DNA of 64,000 nucleotides from Orobanche coerulescens (GCA_033398695.1 CM065809.1:172412501-172476500); one strand, 5' to 3'; counted from the first letter of the stretch, positions 30,781 through 43,100 are shown. The notes: generated by a model not told the origin, from the sequence alone. Numbers and translations: made by a program.

Positions 30781-30966
30781 AAATTTTTATTTCGAGAATT
30801 ATTTTAATATTTTGAGAGTATTTTGAAAATTTATTATTGTTGAACATTCGATATTCTTTAATCTAATAGAGAGGGGATAAGAGGGGTACATTGGTCTTTC
30901 AGATGCACACTATGACGATCAAAAAATATTGTTGTCCTTTATATTATAGACTAGAGATAACACGTG

Positions 30967-32369
30967 TCATAATGACGATTGATTATATAGTGGCGATATG
31001 AACAACGAAAGACTAGAAGCTTTGAGGCATATGCACATGATGTATACATGCTTGGTATATTTCGATGATATGACGGCTTCATCGTTCAGATATACTATTT
31101 TGTTGAGGTGTGCGTGGAGCTGTGGTGAGCCAATTAATTTATTGAGACACAAGATATGGTTTGAGTGCAAGGGAGTATCAACTAACTTTTCCTCTAAAGT
31201 CCGAAATTGGCGAATGACATATTCAACATACGATTTTGCTTTAAAAATAATTGCATCACCCAACGGAGATAGTGGGGGGAGGACCCCGAACGTCCGCATA
31301 TAATTATAAATACTATGAAGGGTACCAAGCACGAAAGGATGATCGCGTAAATGGGAATTTGTGAATTACTAACATCACAAGAGATACAATTTTAATCTAG
31401 AGCAATGGATTTATTCAACATGGTAAATTAAAATAAGATATAGTAAATAAATTGGTTCGCCGGGATGGACGTCCAAGACGAGCATGCCAATTTGGTGAAG
31501 ATATACGTATGCCCAAATCAGCAACTCTTGAGTTGGAACCGAGAATCTGGGATGAATTTGGTAGGCCCCATCACGGAATCTGCGAGCTATAGGCGCCCCC
31601 GTGAGTGGATCCTTAATAAAAAATGATAAGATAAAAATTCCATCGAGACATTATTAGTTTTAGTAAATTGATGTAATAATAATAAATTTATCATAGAAGT
31701 GAAAACACAGAAAATGTTGGTACATAAATATTTGCGAGAAGGAAATTGTAAAGACGATATGCCGGTATGAGTAATAGGGAGTCCAATGCCATCACATGTG
31801 TGGATTTCATCTGTTCCGTCGAACTCTGAATGGATGGATAGAAGCTCATTGGTTAAGTTATGAGATGCACCAGAGTCCACAGGCCAGTATGGTGCGAAGA
31901 GTGACGTGAGGGAGACTGCGTAATACGTGCCAAGGCGTTGAGACAGTGACAATATACATGTGCGATATGACCTGGGTAGGTGTAAATTCAGCAAATGACG
32001 GGTGTGCCGTGCCTAGACGACTTCGGTTCGAGGAAGGCCTACAGAAGCATGATTGCCATTGCCATTGTGGCGGCGGTGTTCTTGGATGGTGCGATTGAGG
32101 GGGGGGGGGTATCAGCTGAAACGGGTTCCAATAATGGCGGCAAGCAAAAGTTGGTACTATTGAAACCAATGTGCCGCGACCGGCATCTCACTGGTGATAT
32201 AGTCGTTGAGGGCATATCCGTTCAGAAGCGCGAGTAAGTGGTTGCGCCAAGCAGTATAATTTGCTGTGGTAAGCTTCATTAGGAGATGTTGATGGGTGGA
32301 GATAGGGATGACAGCCGGCAATGAGTTGGATAGCGACTGTGAGTTGGTGGAGATAGAGTTATGCGGCAT
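30967..32369 (-). pseudogene. Decayed Ty1/copia remnant (gag start, protease, pre-integrase)
   Basis: Minus-strand relic. At 32369-32157 is the start of a copia gag with LMKLTTANYTAWRNHLLALL and GYALNDYI. At 31994-31587 is the copia protease region with WPVDSGASHNLTNEL (active-site Asp-Ser-Gly), GIGLPITHTG and HQFTKTNNVSMEF. Next, about 31590-31440 on the minus strand gives KDPLTGAPIARRF, the stretch before the integrase. A further ORF (31332-30967) may be degraded integrase but lacks clear DDE motifs. The middle of gag is deleted or frameshifted. It is unrelated in sequence to copia-1/2 and no LTRs were found. Confidence 0.7.
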
Positions 32370-32908
32370 GTTGTCGGACTGTGTGGGTTGGAGACGCTGG
32401 GCAGAATGAGTCGGTGTAATCTATTTGTGAATTCTCCGCACAGCAGGAGAAAAAAAAATATTTTTCTTGTTTCTACTTAGTTTTCTTCACACAAGAATCA
32501 CGTTTAACTTTTCAACATGATTACATTATATCAACATCAACATCTGCACTGCACCTTAATTCCAATTATGTTAGAATCGGTTCTATGAAAATCACAGTGC
32601 CAATTTACCGTCTAAATTAGTTAATACTATAGTTCATGCAAAAAAAATGGCAAAAGTTTTTCGCTGAATGCCATTCTGCCGCAACCTTCACACAAAAGAG
32701 AAATGAGACGAAATTCCAAAACCGACATCATAGATTTGTCCAGTTACATGGGAAATATCATGAGATAGTAATGAGTAGAGATAATTATCATAGTCATGTA
32801 ATTTTACGTGATTGATATTGTAAAATCAATACGTAACATAGAACATGACTTTTCAAAACATGATTAACATAATGAAAAAAAAGAGAAAACATAATTAAAT
32901 CTGGAAAT

Positions 32909-32909
<1 letters not shown>

Positions 32910-33002
<93 letters not shown>

Positions 33003-33025
33003 TCCCTCTCTCTCTCTCTCTCTCT
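32910..33025. repeat. (CT)n microsatellite
   Basis: About 115 bp of CT repeats with two CCCTCTCCCT interruptions near its right end, directly 3' of the host gene stop codon. The Leu/Ser ORF across it is an artefact of the repeat. Confidence 0.97.
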
Positions 33026-33040
33026 ATCCCTAGTTTGTAC

Positions 33041-34002
33041 CTACCTATGTGAACACATGTCTAAAAGCTTCTTCCTACCTTCAACTATTTCATCAAAGAA
33101 ATCATCAAGCTGCACAATAATGTTCTCAGCCCCACATTGCAATACTCGGAAGCAATTCTTCATGTTTTCGACTTTTTCGCGAACATCCACCGCTCTTTCT
33201 ATATCCATTTTCAGTTCGTCCAACGAGAATTTAGACCTTTGCAGCTCATGAAGAAGGGTTCCAGGCAGGCATCTTAAGCGGTTTACGGAATGCACGATCC
33301 TCTGATGCAATGCAGTAGTCGAAGCCGTGAAAACCGAATTCTGATCGTAGGCAGCTTCTTGGAAGAGAGTTGTTTCTGGCCGGAAGTAGACAAGCCCGTC
33401 GAGTAGAATCGCTAGTAGCAATGTGGTTACGTTTCTCATTGCATGTAGCACTTCTCTAAAGCCATTGTTGTACTTGTACCTGTTCACCTTCGATTCTGTT
33501 AGAAAATAATTGTCAAATTTCAGACATAGTGTTTGTGCTCTTGTTTCTGCTATGATCCTGTTTTCCCTTTGCAGGACTATCATTTCCCTTTGGCAACCAT
33601 TGATTGCTCGAATAACCTAGGCAAAAAAAATTCCAAGAAAAATATAATTGAAATCCCTTAACATCAGGATAATTACAAATACTACCCCTAAAGTTTAGCC
33701 TCATTACCCCCCCCCCCCCCCAAAAAAAAATTTCAAAAATTACCAATACCCTCCCAAGATGGGAAATTATATCGGTCAACATTACATACCATGTAAAATG
33801 CATCAGTTGTGATTATGTAGTGTCATCATTTCACTGTAATTATATTATACAGAGTTGTGATTATGTAGTGTCATCATTTCACTGTAATTATATTATACAG
33901 AGTTGTGATTATGTTATACACTAGTCGCAATTATACTATTAATCACAATTGGTGTGTATTTTGTACCGTGCATCATATGGTGGTATATACCAAGTCCTCA
34001 AA

Positions 34003-34036
<34 letters not shown>

Positions 34037-35324
34037 ATATAAATTACAAATACTCATGTGAGGTTTGCATCTTTCTTTAACCACTATCCATGGAGGAGTT
34101 TTTTTTAAGGTAGCTTGTCTCGCCAAGGAGGTGAGAGGAGTTGAGAACAAACTGGCCAACCGTTGCGTAAAGCGAACATCTCGGGCCAAATCCTGAGAAA
34201 AGCGAACAGTTCGGGCCAACCGTTGCGTAAAGTGAACATTTCGAGTGAGGGTAGTATTACGCAGGGGTAGAACCAGAGTGAGACAGAGCAGGCTTCAACA
34301 GAGGATTTTTTTCTTTTTTTTTAAAAAAAAAAACACTACAATCCCTTGTAATAGAAAAAAAATTAATTCAACTCCGCCCATATCCTAAATTTTGCTGTAT
34401 TAGCCTAACCTTTAAAGGAATCCTATTAGGTAGTTGGTTGATGCTTGAATGTTGTTTTCGAACAGTCAGGCACACTAAGACTAAGACATGGCCCAAACTT
34501 CTACGGGCAACAATGAGGAGTCTTGGACAATGGCCGAAGCCCGATCCAGCAATATCGCATGAGTGAAGAATGGCAATGCCACTTGTAAAGCTCTTTCATC
34601 GAGTTCGCGATCATGACAAGACTCGAGGTAGATGCCCCGGCTAACTCCATAGATTTTTTTTAATAAAAACTCACCACCCTATAATATTTCCAAGGACGAA
34701 GTGCCGCAAAAAATGATGGGGGAGACGGGGCAACCATTGGCCCCATCTCCATCCGGTTAATGGTAAACAAAATAAAAAAAGAACTAAAAAAATTATTAAA
34801 AAATAGTATTAGTAGATTTATATCGTTATTGTAACAAATTATATGACGGGTCCCGTCTCCGCCCAAAAAAGGTTACAAAATAGTGAATTTATATGATTTT
34901 AGAAGCAAATCATAAGGACTAACCATAATTGAGTAAGGATCACTTAACCATAGAGTTCCTCAGAAACACAAACCTCGCGAGCGTTGCGAACACGATGATC
35001 ATCAAACAAGGACGATATATTCGAAGCAGATGAGTAGTAGTTTTCCATGTTGGAGACTCCTGATTTCAGGACATGACAAGCCTCCCAAAGCCTGGAACTT
35101 TCGTCCATATACTCGTCGAGCCATTTACCGCCGACAGGCAGTTGTAGTCTCTGGACCAAAAGGGTTAGCTGGGAATGGAAGGATCTGAGCGTGGACAAAA
35201 CACTCTGAAGGAACTTGAGGGACATGAAACTCTGAGAAAGAAGAAGATGATCAAGATTGTCCAGTTCTCTCGTGAGGAAACTGTAGAAACCACTGGTGGA
35301 GGAAGAATGAGTCTGACTCGTCAT
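33041..35324 (-). CDS. BYPASS1/ROH1-like (DUF793 family) protein, two exons
   Basis: The best candidate host gene. Exon 1 is 35324-34974 (ATG at 35324, [20 protein letters not shown]), exon 2 is 33616-33041 (stop TAG). The intron has donor GAG|GTTTGT, acceptor TTTTTTTGCCTAG|GTT and phase 0; joining gives 308 codons without a stop. Exon 1 includes [20 protein letters not shown] and [17 protein letters not shown]; exon 2 has [11 protein letters not shown], a hydrophobic stretch at residues about 180-195 ([16 protein letters not shown]) and a helical C-terminus. This pattern resembles the plant BYPASS1/ROH1-related family, whose members act in root-derived signalling and exocyst-linked secretion; the specific role here is unknown. 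The length is slightly short for the family. A mitochondrial rRNA insert lies in the intron and a (TA)n run about 105 bp upstream of the ATG. Confidence 0.75.
33617..34973 (-). other. Intron 1 of the BYPASS1/ROH1-like gene
   Basis: GT-AG intron of 1,357 bp. It contains a C14 run (33709-33721), a direct repeat of about 46 bp (GTTGTGATTATGTAGTGTC..., 33806-33851 and 33852-33897, partial third copy), a (CTAT)n microsatellite (34005-34036), a duplicated GGGCCAACCGTTGCGTAAAG segment (34152 and 34213) and the mitochondrial rRNA fragment. Confidence 0.7.
34430..34652 (+). pseudogene. Nuclear copy of mitochondrial 18S rRNA fragment (NUMT)
   Basis: The stretch GTCTTGGACAATGGCCGAAG, then CCGATCCAGCAATATCGC, GTAAAGCTCTTTCATCGAGT and GCCCCGGCTAACTCC follow the conserved order of bacterial-type small-subunit rRNA. 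They match plant mitochondrial 18S rather than plastid 16S (note GCAATATCGCATGAGTGAAGA). The preceding bases (TAGTTGGTTG, GACTAAGACATGGCCC) continue the match upstream with many changes. Substitutions are mostly G-to-A and C-to-T, as in an old nuclear copy. It is antisense to the host gene and inside its intron. Confidence 0.85.
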
Positions 35325-35424
35325 GGGGATCGATGGGATGAAAACAAGAGGAGGGAGAAGAAGTGATAGCTATGTGCAGATTGATGTTAATATACAAATT
35401 TTCTATGAAGAGAAAGGGAGTAGG

Positions 35425-35428
<4 letters not shown>

Positions 35429-35471
<43 letters not shown>
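35429..35471. repeat. (TA)n microsatellite
   Basis: About 21 TA units roughly 105 bp upstream of the host-gene ATG. The Tyr-Ile ORFs across it are artefacts. Confidence 0.97.
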
Positions 35472-35596
35472 CGAGTGAAATATTTGAAGAAAATAAGCGC
35501 AGGTTTCCAAAGGCAAAAAAAGAATATATGTTTGTTGGGAGCAATTATGTCTGTTTTCCTTTTAGAGTGGAGGAGATGATTAATGAGAATTAGACC

Positions 35597-36012
35597 TGTC
35601 AATTCGTTCGGGTCGTCTATTTTCATGTCGTGTACTTTCATATTTCATGTATCAAAAGTTGAAATTCATACACGACACTAAATAAATTCGTGTCATGTCG
35701 TGTCGTGTACCGCACAAATTCGTGTCGTGTTTTCGTGTCAGGCACATAATATAAAATAAATATTAAAATATTATAAAAATAATAATTTTAATATTATAAT
35801 ATTATTTTTATAGGTTTTAGTAGACGAAATGAAACGAATGACAACGAAAACGCGAATGTTTACACGAAATTTATGAAAATTCAGTTATATTTTCAAATTT
35901 TAAAGTTTAGTATAAACAGAATTCATAATATATATATTTTTATTAAATCAAATATAAATATTATATTTATTTATTTATTTATTTCGTGTACCTCGTGTAG
36001 ACTCGTGTACCC
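35597..36012. mobile_element. Possible hAT-like terminal sequence rich in CGTGTCGTG
   Basis: Starts ACCTGTCAATTCGTTCGGGT and carries repeated TCGTGTC motifs (35620-35740), an A/T-rich middle and TCGTGTACCTCGTGTAGACT at 35985. Such TCGTGTCG-rich ends are common in non-autonomous plant hAT elements. The right end is cut by the 5'-truncated copia-2, so no duplication can be shown. Confidence 0.4.
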
Positions 36013-36930
36013 AAAGGGTAAATACAAAACCGACACATGGAAGAAGAAAATGTCTATCTTCATCCGAGCATGATATTGAAATTTGAAAGGTCATTGCTCT
36101 TGGACCTACCATTCCAAAGAAGACAGATGGCTCGATCAAAAGCTTTGAAGAGTACGACGATGCCGACTGGAAGAACGATCACTTCAATAGTAAAGCTACT
36201 CAACTGCTTTACTGTGCTCTCAACCCAGAAGATCACAACAGAATCTCTTCTTGCGAGACGGCTAAAGAGATCTGGAAAATGCTCGAGATAACCCACGAAG
36301 GTACGAGTCAAGTGAAAGAAACAAAAATCAATATGCTTCTTCACGATTATGAACTCTTCACTATGAAAGAAGAAGAAAACATTACTACTATGCTTGACCG
36401 TTTCTCGGCTATCACAAATGGGCTAGCTTCCTTCGGGAAACCGATATCAAGTAGTGATAAAGCCAAGAAAATCCTTCGATCTCTACCAAGAGAATGGGAC
36501 GCTACTGTTACGGCTATCATGGAGTCGAAAGATCTCAACACCATAGAATTCAGTACTCTCATTGGATCCCTCATCAATTATGAGATTGTCATTAAATCTC
36601 GAAGTTCGAAACCAAAGCCCAAGGAGAGAGAAAGGACGATCGCCTTCAAAGACAAAGAATATAGTGATCTAGAAGATGAACCTACCGAAGAAGAGGATGA
36701 AGAAATAGCCTTTTATGCTAAGAATATAAAGAAATTAAAAAATCTTTTACAAAGGCGCCGAAGAGATATCAAACAGGAACCCAAGGATGAATCCAAAAAG
36801 GTTCACTTCCCACAAAACAAACGGTTTGACAATACTTGTCGAAGGTGCGGGGTTCCAGGTCATTTTGCTAAAGATTGTTGTTCAAAAACCACCTCATGAG
36901 AAGTTCAAAAAGAAGGAAGTCTATGTCGCT
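36013..36930 (+). pseudogene. Copia-2 gag, 5' truncated, split by solo LTR
   Basis: The sequence begins with the codons for TWKKKMSIFIR; a missing base near 36068 and another near 36080 break the first part. From 36279 to 36899 the frame is clean (KMLEITHEGTSQVKETKINM; SLPREWDATVTAIMESKDLN). It reaches an intact zinc knuckle CRRCGVPGHFAKDC (36837-36878), the RNA-binding element of gag that is destroyed in copia-1. TGA at 36897 follows a 1-base change in the phase after the knuckle. The solo LTR interrupts the next segment at 36936, and the gag tail resumes at 40119 (DDDEDDEPHVQTNLALMARA). Confidence 0.85.
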
Positions 36931-37159
36931 ACATGTGTAATACCCGGCTTTGAATTCACTATTATCATTCAGTAATCGTCACTCAGAAAATTTTTACTCA
37001 GTAATAATCATTCATCATTCATATTCATTCAACTATGTTCACCGTTCGGCATACTTTGGAATTGCATATCAGTTGTTATTCGTCATTCATCACTGTTTGA
37101 GATCGAGCCGAGATTATTGTCATCATCATCATCATCATCATCATATTTTGGTATTCAGT

Positions 37160-37614
37160 TTGAGAGGTAGCGCATGCTACGTATTCTTGTTAGCGCGCGC
37201 TAACGGGATGCAGGTAGCGCACACTAGGGTTCAGTATTAGCGCACGCTAGCGCAAGTGAGGCAGATAGTCCAGAAGGTACTGGGTTGATTTTAGAAATTC
37301 GTAGCGCACGCTACGAGTGGTAAGTAACGTACGCTAATTGTGGTAAGTAACGCACACTAAGCCACATTAGTAGCGCACGCTAACGCGAGCAAGGTAGAGG
37401 ACAGTGGGTTCTGGACTTCCTTTTTTGGGTATCAGAACTCAGTTAGCGCACGCTAACATTTTGGATTAACGCACGCTATCGGTAAGGTGTTAGCGCACGC
37501 TACCAAGTTCGTAGCGCACGCTAAGGCGATCGAGCTCAACTGGATCGCCCGATGGCCGCTAGCGCATGCTAAATATCAGGTCCTAGCGTGCGCTAAGCTG
37601 GGTTTACTATATAT
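37160..37614 (+). promoter_or_regulatory. TAGCGCACGCTA palindrome array and TATA-like box in solo LTR
   Basis: About fourteen inverted repeats of the form TAGCG-CA-CGCTA (variants GCGCGC, GCATGC, ACGTACGCTA) between 37165 and 37597, followed at once by ACTATATATGGG (37605-37616). The arrangement mirrors the copia LTRs, with a different palindrome. Confidence 0.65.
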
Positions 37615-38739
37615 GGGACAACTCAGTCCAGATTCATCATTTCTTCATTTCTTCTCCTCCTTCCATCGATTTTGGGCGATTTTGGATGTTTTGGAGAGAT
37701 CTTTTCGAGTTGCATTCACCTATCATCATTTTCAAGCTCCTTAGTCGGATTAATCATCATTTAATCAGTTTCATCACCCAAGTCAAGGTAATTTTTCTTT
37801 GAATCTTGAATTTTGGGATTTGAAGGTTTTATTCCCGATCTCTTAGAGTTAGCTTGCTTTTAAGTTGGAATATGTTAGATATGAATTATCTATCTTGGAT
37901 ACTTGTATTCTTATGGATTCATTGGTGTAATTTTCGGAAATTGTGAATCATTGTGGAATTTTCAAGAAAACCTTGGTGTTGACTTTGGATTTTTTGGGGG
38001 TTTCGACTAGATGTTGTTGAAATCCCAATTTAAGTATTCCTATGGGTTATTGATCATATTCATGAGGTTTTGTTGGATTTAATCATTCATTGGAAGTTGG
38101 TTTTCGGTATAATTGAGTTTTGGTTATAAACAATTAGAGATTGTTTACAACGTGGTTGCTAGATTGCCCCAATGAGTGTGGGTAGTGTTGTATCGACCTT
38201 TTGAGTTGGTTGTGATCATGCTTGATTCGTATAATATTAAGCAAATTGTGGTACTTGTGTTATTCAATCGTTCGAGTGGCCGATATTCTTCAAGGACATT
38301 GTTCGTGGAAGGACTTTCTCGTCTTCGGTTTGAGGCATGTTTTATACTTGTACTAGTCAATGAGATTAATGTTATCATATATGTGTATGAATGTGTTGTA
38401 TCATTCCGAGACTTGGTCTCTTCGTGAGTTCATTGACACTAGGGGATCGTTCGATACGATACTCTTCGGGAATTATGCCAAATGTTATTATTGTTCATTA
38501 ATGGCCGGTTCAAGGCATTGGGATACTCGTTGTTAATGTTATTGTCGATATCCGGTTCGCAGTATCGATGTATCGATTGTTGTTGTTAATATTGATGTCG
38601 ATCTAAGACATTATTTTAATCATTGCTATTAATGTTGGTGTCCTGTCATTCATGTTGTATCGGCCGATTGAAGGCATTGGCGTATTCATCCTCATCTTCG
38701 TCGTCAGTAACCGATTAAAGGTACTGAGGCATTCATTGT

Positions 38740-38955
38740 ATCATTGTTATCGATTGGCCGTCCTAAGGCAATAGAGGTTCCCAATCATTCATTGTATCAT
38801 TATCACCGATTGGCCGTTCTAAGGCAATCGAGGTATCGAGTCATTCACTGTATCATTGTTCTCGATTGGCCGTTCTAAGACAGTTGAGGTTGTGAATCAT
38901 CTGTTGTATCATTGTTATCGGTTAGCTATTCTAAGGCAATTGAGGTATTGAATTG
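38740..38955. repeat. 56-bp minisatellite in solo LTR
   Basis: Four units with TATCGATTGGCCGTTCTAAG and TTCATTGTATCATTGTTATC, the complement of the array at 26731-27066. Confidence 0.88.
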
Positions 38956-40118
38956 GGACTGTCAAGGACGGTGCCCATCCGTGAGTCATTATTGTCGTGT
39001 TGGCTGACTCAAGGCAGCACACTATCATTCTCGTGAATTCGGTAATCTTGGGATCGTTGCCGTTTGTGATTAGTTGTGTTTGGAGGCTAGTCTCGGCTAG
39101 TGCTCGATGGGGTAAGTTTGGTGGGGCCTGAACCTTCACGGTTGTTTCCCCCAACACCTACAGCTCAGTAGGTCAACGGCCATTGGATGGTTTCATTGTG
39201 ATACGGCTTCGTGCCGTGGCTTCGGCCCTAATTGTTATACGGCTTCGTGCCGTGGCTTCGGCCCTAATTGTGATACGGCTTCGTGTCGTGGCTTCAACCC
39301 TAATTGTGATACGGCTTCGTGCCGTGGCTTCGGCCCTATTCGATACAGCTTCGGGTTGTTTTGACTTCAGGTGATTGTTATTTGACATCGTAGGCTGAGT
39401 GGCTTTCAGGCCTTGTGATGTTTTGGTAATTTCATTGGAGCCTTCGGGCATTGTGATTCATAATTAGTTCAGTTCTGGTTTGGCTCATGTCGTGTAATTC
39501 ATTGTGGTTCTCTATAATTATGATTCGCCGTCGGGCACTTATGAACCTTTTGAACAGGTATTAATAGTATGTCGTGGGCATAGTGTTTCACGAATGCTCG
39601 GTTCTTACCTTGGGTTGTGAGCATCTCGCATTATTATTATCATTGTACCGTTTCATTCTGCCTTTGGATGCATATCATGTTATACATGTATTTGATGTTC
39701 ATTATCTGGATGACTGACCCTGTGGGGCCGGAACATGTTTTCATGTTTTAGGTGCTTGCGAGGAGAGAGTTGAGACACAGGGGCATGATGATGGCGACGA
39801 GGCATTCGAGCGATACTAGTCCGAGTTGTTCATATTGGTCAGTCAGTTGGAGTGTTCTCTAGTTTGCCAGTCATTGTCATTATGTATTACCCGAGCAGAT
39901 GCTCGTGGGTGTGGTTGTATTTTCATTTTTGGCCATGTAGGCCCACTTTTGTCGTTGAAATTCCCTATCGGAATATTGTGTTGGATATCATAGTAGGGAC
40001 TGTGATCTCCCTTGTTAATTAATTTGATGTAATATAGTCATGTTCGCCTGGTGGATCTCCTAGCGTGGGGTCCACGGCACTGTAATGACCCAATTGGATT
40101 TGGGGGTGTTACAACATG

Positions 40119-43100
40119 GGGCGATGATGATGAGGATGATGAACCTCATGTTCAAACCAATCTTGCTCTAATGGCCCGCGCATCTGAAGATAGCAATGAA
40201 GAAGTCGAGGTACAAGCAAGGAAGACAACATTATCAAATAAATGGTATGTTGATAGTGGATGTTCAAATCACATGAGTGGGAATGAACATCTCTTCACGG
40301 AGCTGAAAAAGGAAGATCGTGGTTGTGTAACATTTGGCGATAATAAAAAGGGCCAAATAAAAGGGACAGGTAAGATAGGTAAGAAACATTTACCTACTAT
40401 TGAAAATGTTCTCTTTGTTGATGGTCTTTGCCATAATCTTCTAAGTGTTTCCCAACTCTGTGACACTGGTCTTAAATTAATTTTTGAAAGTACACATTGC
40501 ACTGCAATGAGAAAAGACCAAGTCGTTTTTATTGGATTGCGATATGGAAATATTTATATTGTTGATCTTCAAGATGAATCTTCTTTCAATGAAAAATGTT
40601 TACTTTCATACGATGAAAATGCCGTTATTTGGCACTGAAAATTAGGCCATGCCTCTTTGCCACTTCTTTCAAAATTGGCCAAAAACGATATTGTCCGTGG
40701 TCTACCAAAATTAAATTTCAGAAAAGACCACATCTGTGAGGCCTGTATTAAAGGAAAACATGCTAGAGGCTCATTTAAACCAAAAACGGAAATTTCCACT
40801 AGTCGCATTCTTGAATTAATTCATATGGATTTGATTAGTCCATCTCAGCATGCTAGCTTAATAGGTAAACTATATACTTTAGCTCTTGTTGATGATTTTT
40901 CGAGATTTACCTGGGTAAAATTCTTAACAAATAAAAATGATGCATTTAACGAGTTTGTTAAGTGGTGCAAGGTTACCCAAAAGGAAAAAGAGTTACCAAT
41001 TATAGCCATCAGAACCGATCATGGTGGAGAATTTGATTCAAATGTTTTTGAAGATTGGTGTGATAATTATGGTATTGGGCACAATTTTTTGGCACCTCGG
41101 ACACCTCAACAAAATGGAGTTGTCGAGAGGAAGAATCGCTCTCTAGAAAAAATGAGCCGAACAATGCTCAATGAATATGGGCTTCCTAAATATTTCTGGG
41201 CCGAAGCCGTTAACACCGCTTGCTATATTATTAATCGAGTCCATCTCCGGAGGAACAAAATGATGACTCCATATGAGATATTTAAAGGTAAATAGCCCAA
41301 CTTATCTTATTTTCATCCATTTGGTTGTAAAGTATTCATTCATAATAATGGAAAGGATAGTTTGGGAAAATTTGACTCTAAATCGGATATTGGAATATTT
41401 CTTGATTATTCGACTAATAGTAAAGCTTATCGTGTATTTAATTGTAGAAGAGGCTCGGTAGAAGAGTCAATTCATGTAAAATTCGATGATACAGTTTTAC
41501 CCTCGATAAAGGTTGTTTTTGATGATGATGCAGGTATGGTTTCGGCTAAATAAGTATCAGAAGCATCAAAGGAATTGGAGAAGCTCGACTTAAGCTCGGA
41601 CAAGCAGGAGGAGAATCCTTACAACCTTCCTAAAGATTGGGCAAATGTGAAAGACCATCCGATGGAACAAATTCTCGGGAAAATCGATTAAGGTGTACGA
41701 ACTAGGAGAAATATAAATGATTGTCTTACCAATATTGCATTTATTTCTCTTACATAACCAAAGAATATCGATGAAGCTATAAATGACGAGAATTGGGCTA
41801 TTGCTATGCAAGAAGAGCTAAACCAATTCGAAAGAAATAAGGTTTGGGAATTGGTTCCAGCACCGGTAGACAAAACGATCATTGGTACCAAATGGGTTCA
41901 TAAAGTTAAAACCGATGATGATGGTCTCCCAATTAAGAATAAATCGAGATTGGTCGCCCAAGGTTATAATCAAGAAGAAGGCTTGGCTTATGAGGAAACA
42001 TTTGCTCCTGTTGCTCGTCTTGAGGCAATTCGTCTTCTCTGTGCCTTTGTCGCGTACAAGAAAATCAAACTCCATTAAATGGATGTAAAGAGTGCGTTCC
42101 TAAATAGAATTATCCAGGAGGAGGTATACGTCAAGCAACCGCCCATATTTGAAGATTATGATCATCCAGATCATGTATACAAGCCCCATAAAGCTCTCTA
42201 TGGATTAAAGCAAGCTACGAGAGCATGGTATGATCGTCTTAGCACTTTTCTTATTTCTAATGGGTATAAAAGAGATAATGTTGATAATACCCTATTTATT
42301 AAGAATATTGATGATAATATGCTTATATGTCAAATCTATGTGGACGATATTGTTTTTGGTGCAACTAACGAATCCTTGTCCCAAGAATTTTCAAATCTTA
42401 TGAAGGGAGAATTCGAAATGAGCATGATGGGAGAGTTGAAAAATTTTCTCGGACTGCAAATTAAGCAACTCAATGACGGAATATTCATTCATCAATCAAA
42501 GTACGCCAATGAGCTCTTAAAGAAATTTAAGATGGAAGAATGCAAAGAAATATCTACTCTTATGTCTTCCACTCTTAAACTCGACAAAGATGAAAAAGAT
42601 AAGTCTGTTGACCAAAAACAGTATCGAGGTATGATCGGCTCTTTACTTTATTTAACTGCATCTAGACCCGATATAATGTTTGCTACTTGCTTATGTGCTC
42701 GTTTTCAAGCAAATCCTAAAGAATCCCATCCCATTGCATGCAAAAGGATTTTTCGTTATTTAAAAGGTACTGTTGGCTTAGGTTTGTGGTATCCTTCAAT
42801 CATTGATTTCCAACTTTTTGCATATAGTGATGCCGATTTCAGTGGATGCAAAATTAATATAAAAAGCACCACCGGAACTTGTCATTTTATGAGTTCATGC
42901 TTAATTTCATGGGGGAGTAAGAAACAGACTAGTGTTGATACTTCCACAGCTGAAGCAGAATATGTGGCTGCGGGAAGTGCATGTGCACAAGTCCTATGGA
43001 TCAAAAATCAACTACTAGATTATGGCATCGAGCTTAAAAATACACCTATTTTTTGTGACAATACAAGTGCCATAAATTTAAGCAAAAACCCTATATTACA

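Larger units (their letters stand above)
36936..40113 (+). repeat. Solo gypsy LTR (gypsy-1 family, TAGCGCACGCTA subtype), 3,178 bp
   Basis: TGTAATACCCGGC...TGTTACA flanked by a perfect 5-bp duplication ACATG (36931-36935 and 40114-40118) within copia-2 gag, with no internal element sequence: a solo LTR left by LTR-LTR recombination. Its 3' end, its 36-bp minisatellite (about 39189-39350), its 56-bp array (about 38740-38950) and much of its 3' half are the complement of the gypsy-1 LTR, so it belongs to the same family. Its U3 palindromes, however, are of the TAGCGCACGCTA type. Confidence 0.93.

Noticed and set aside
32907..33251. 114-residue ORF rich in Leu-Ser
   Set aside because: Translation of the (CT)n microsatellite running antisense into exon 2 of the host gene.
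34430..34652. rRNA-like segment as a functional rRNA gene
   Set aside because: Only about 220 bp, with many substitutions in invariant positions, inside an intron; best read as a nuclear copy of mitochondrial DNA.
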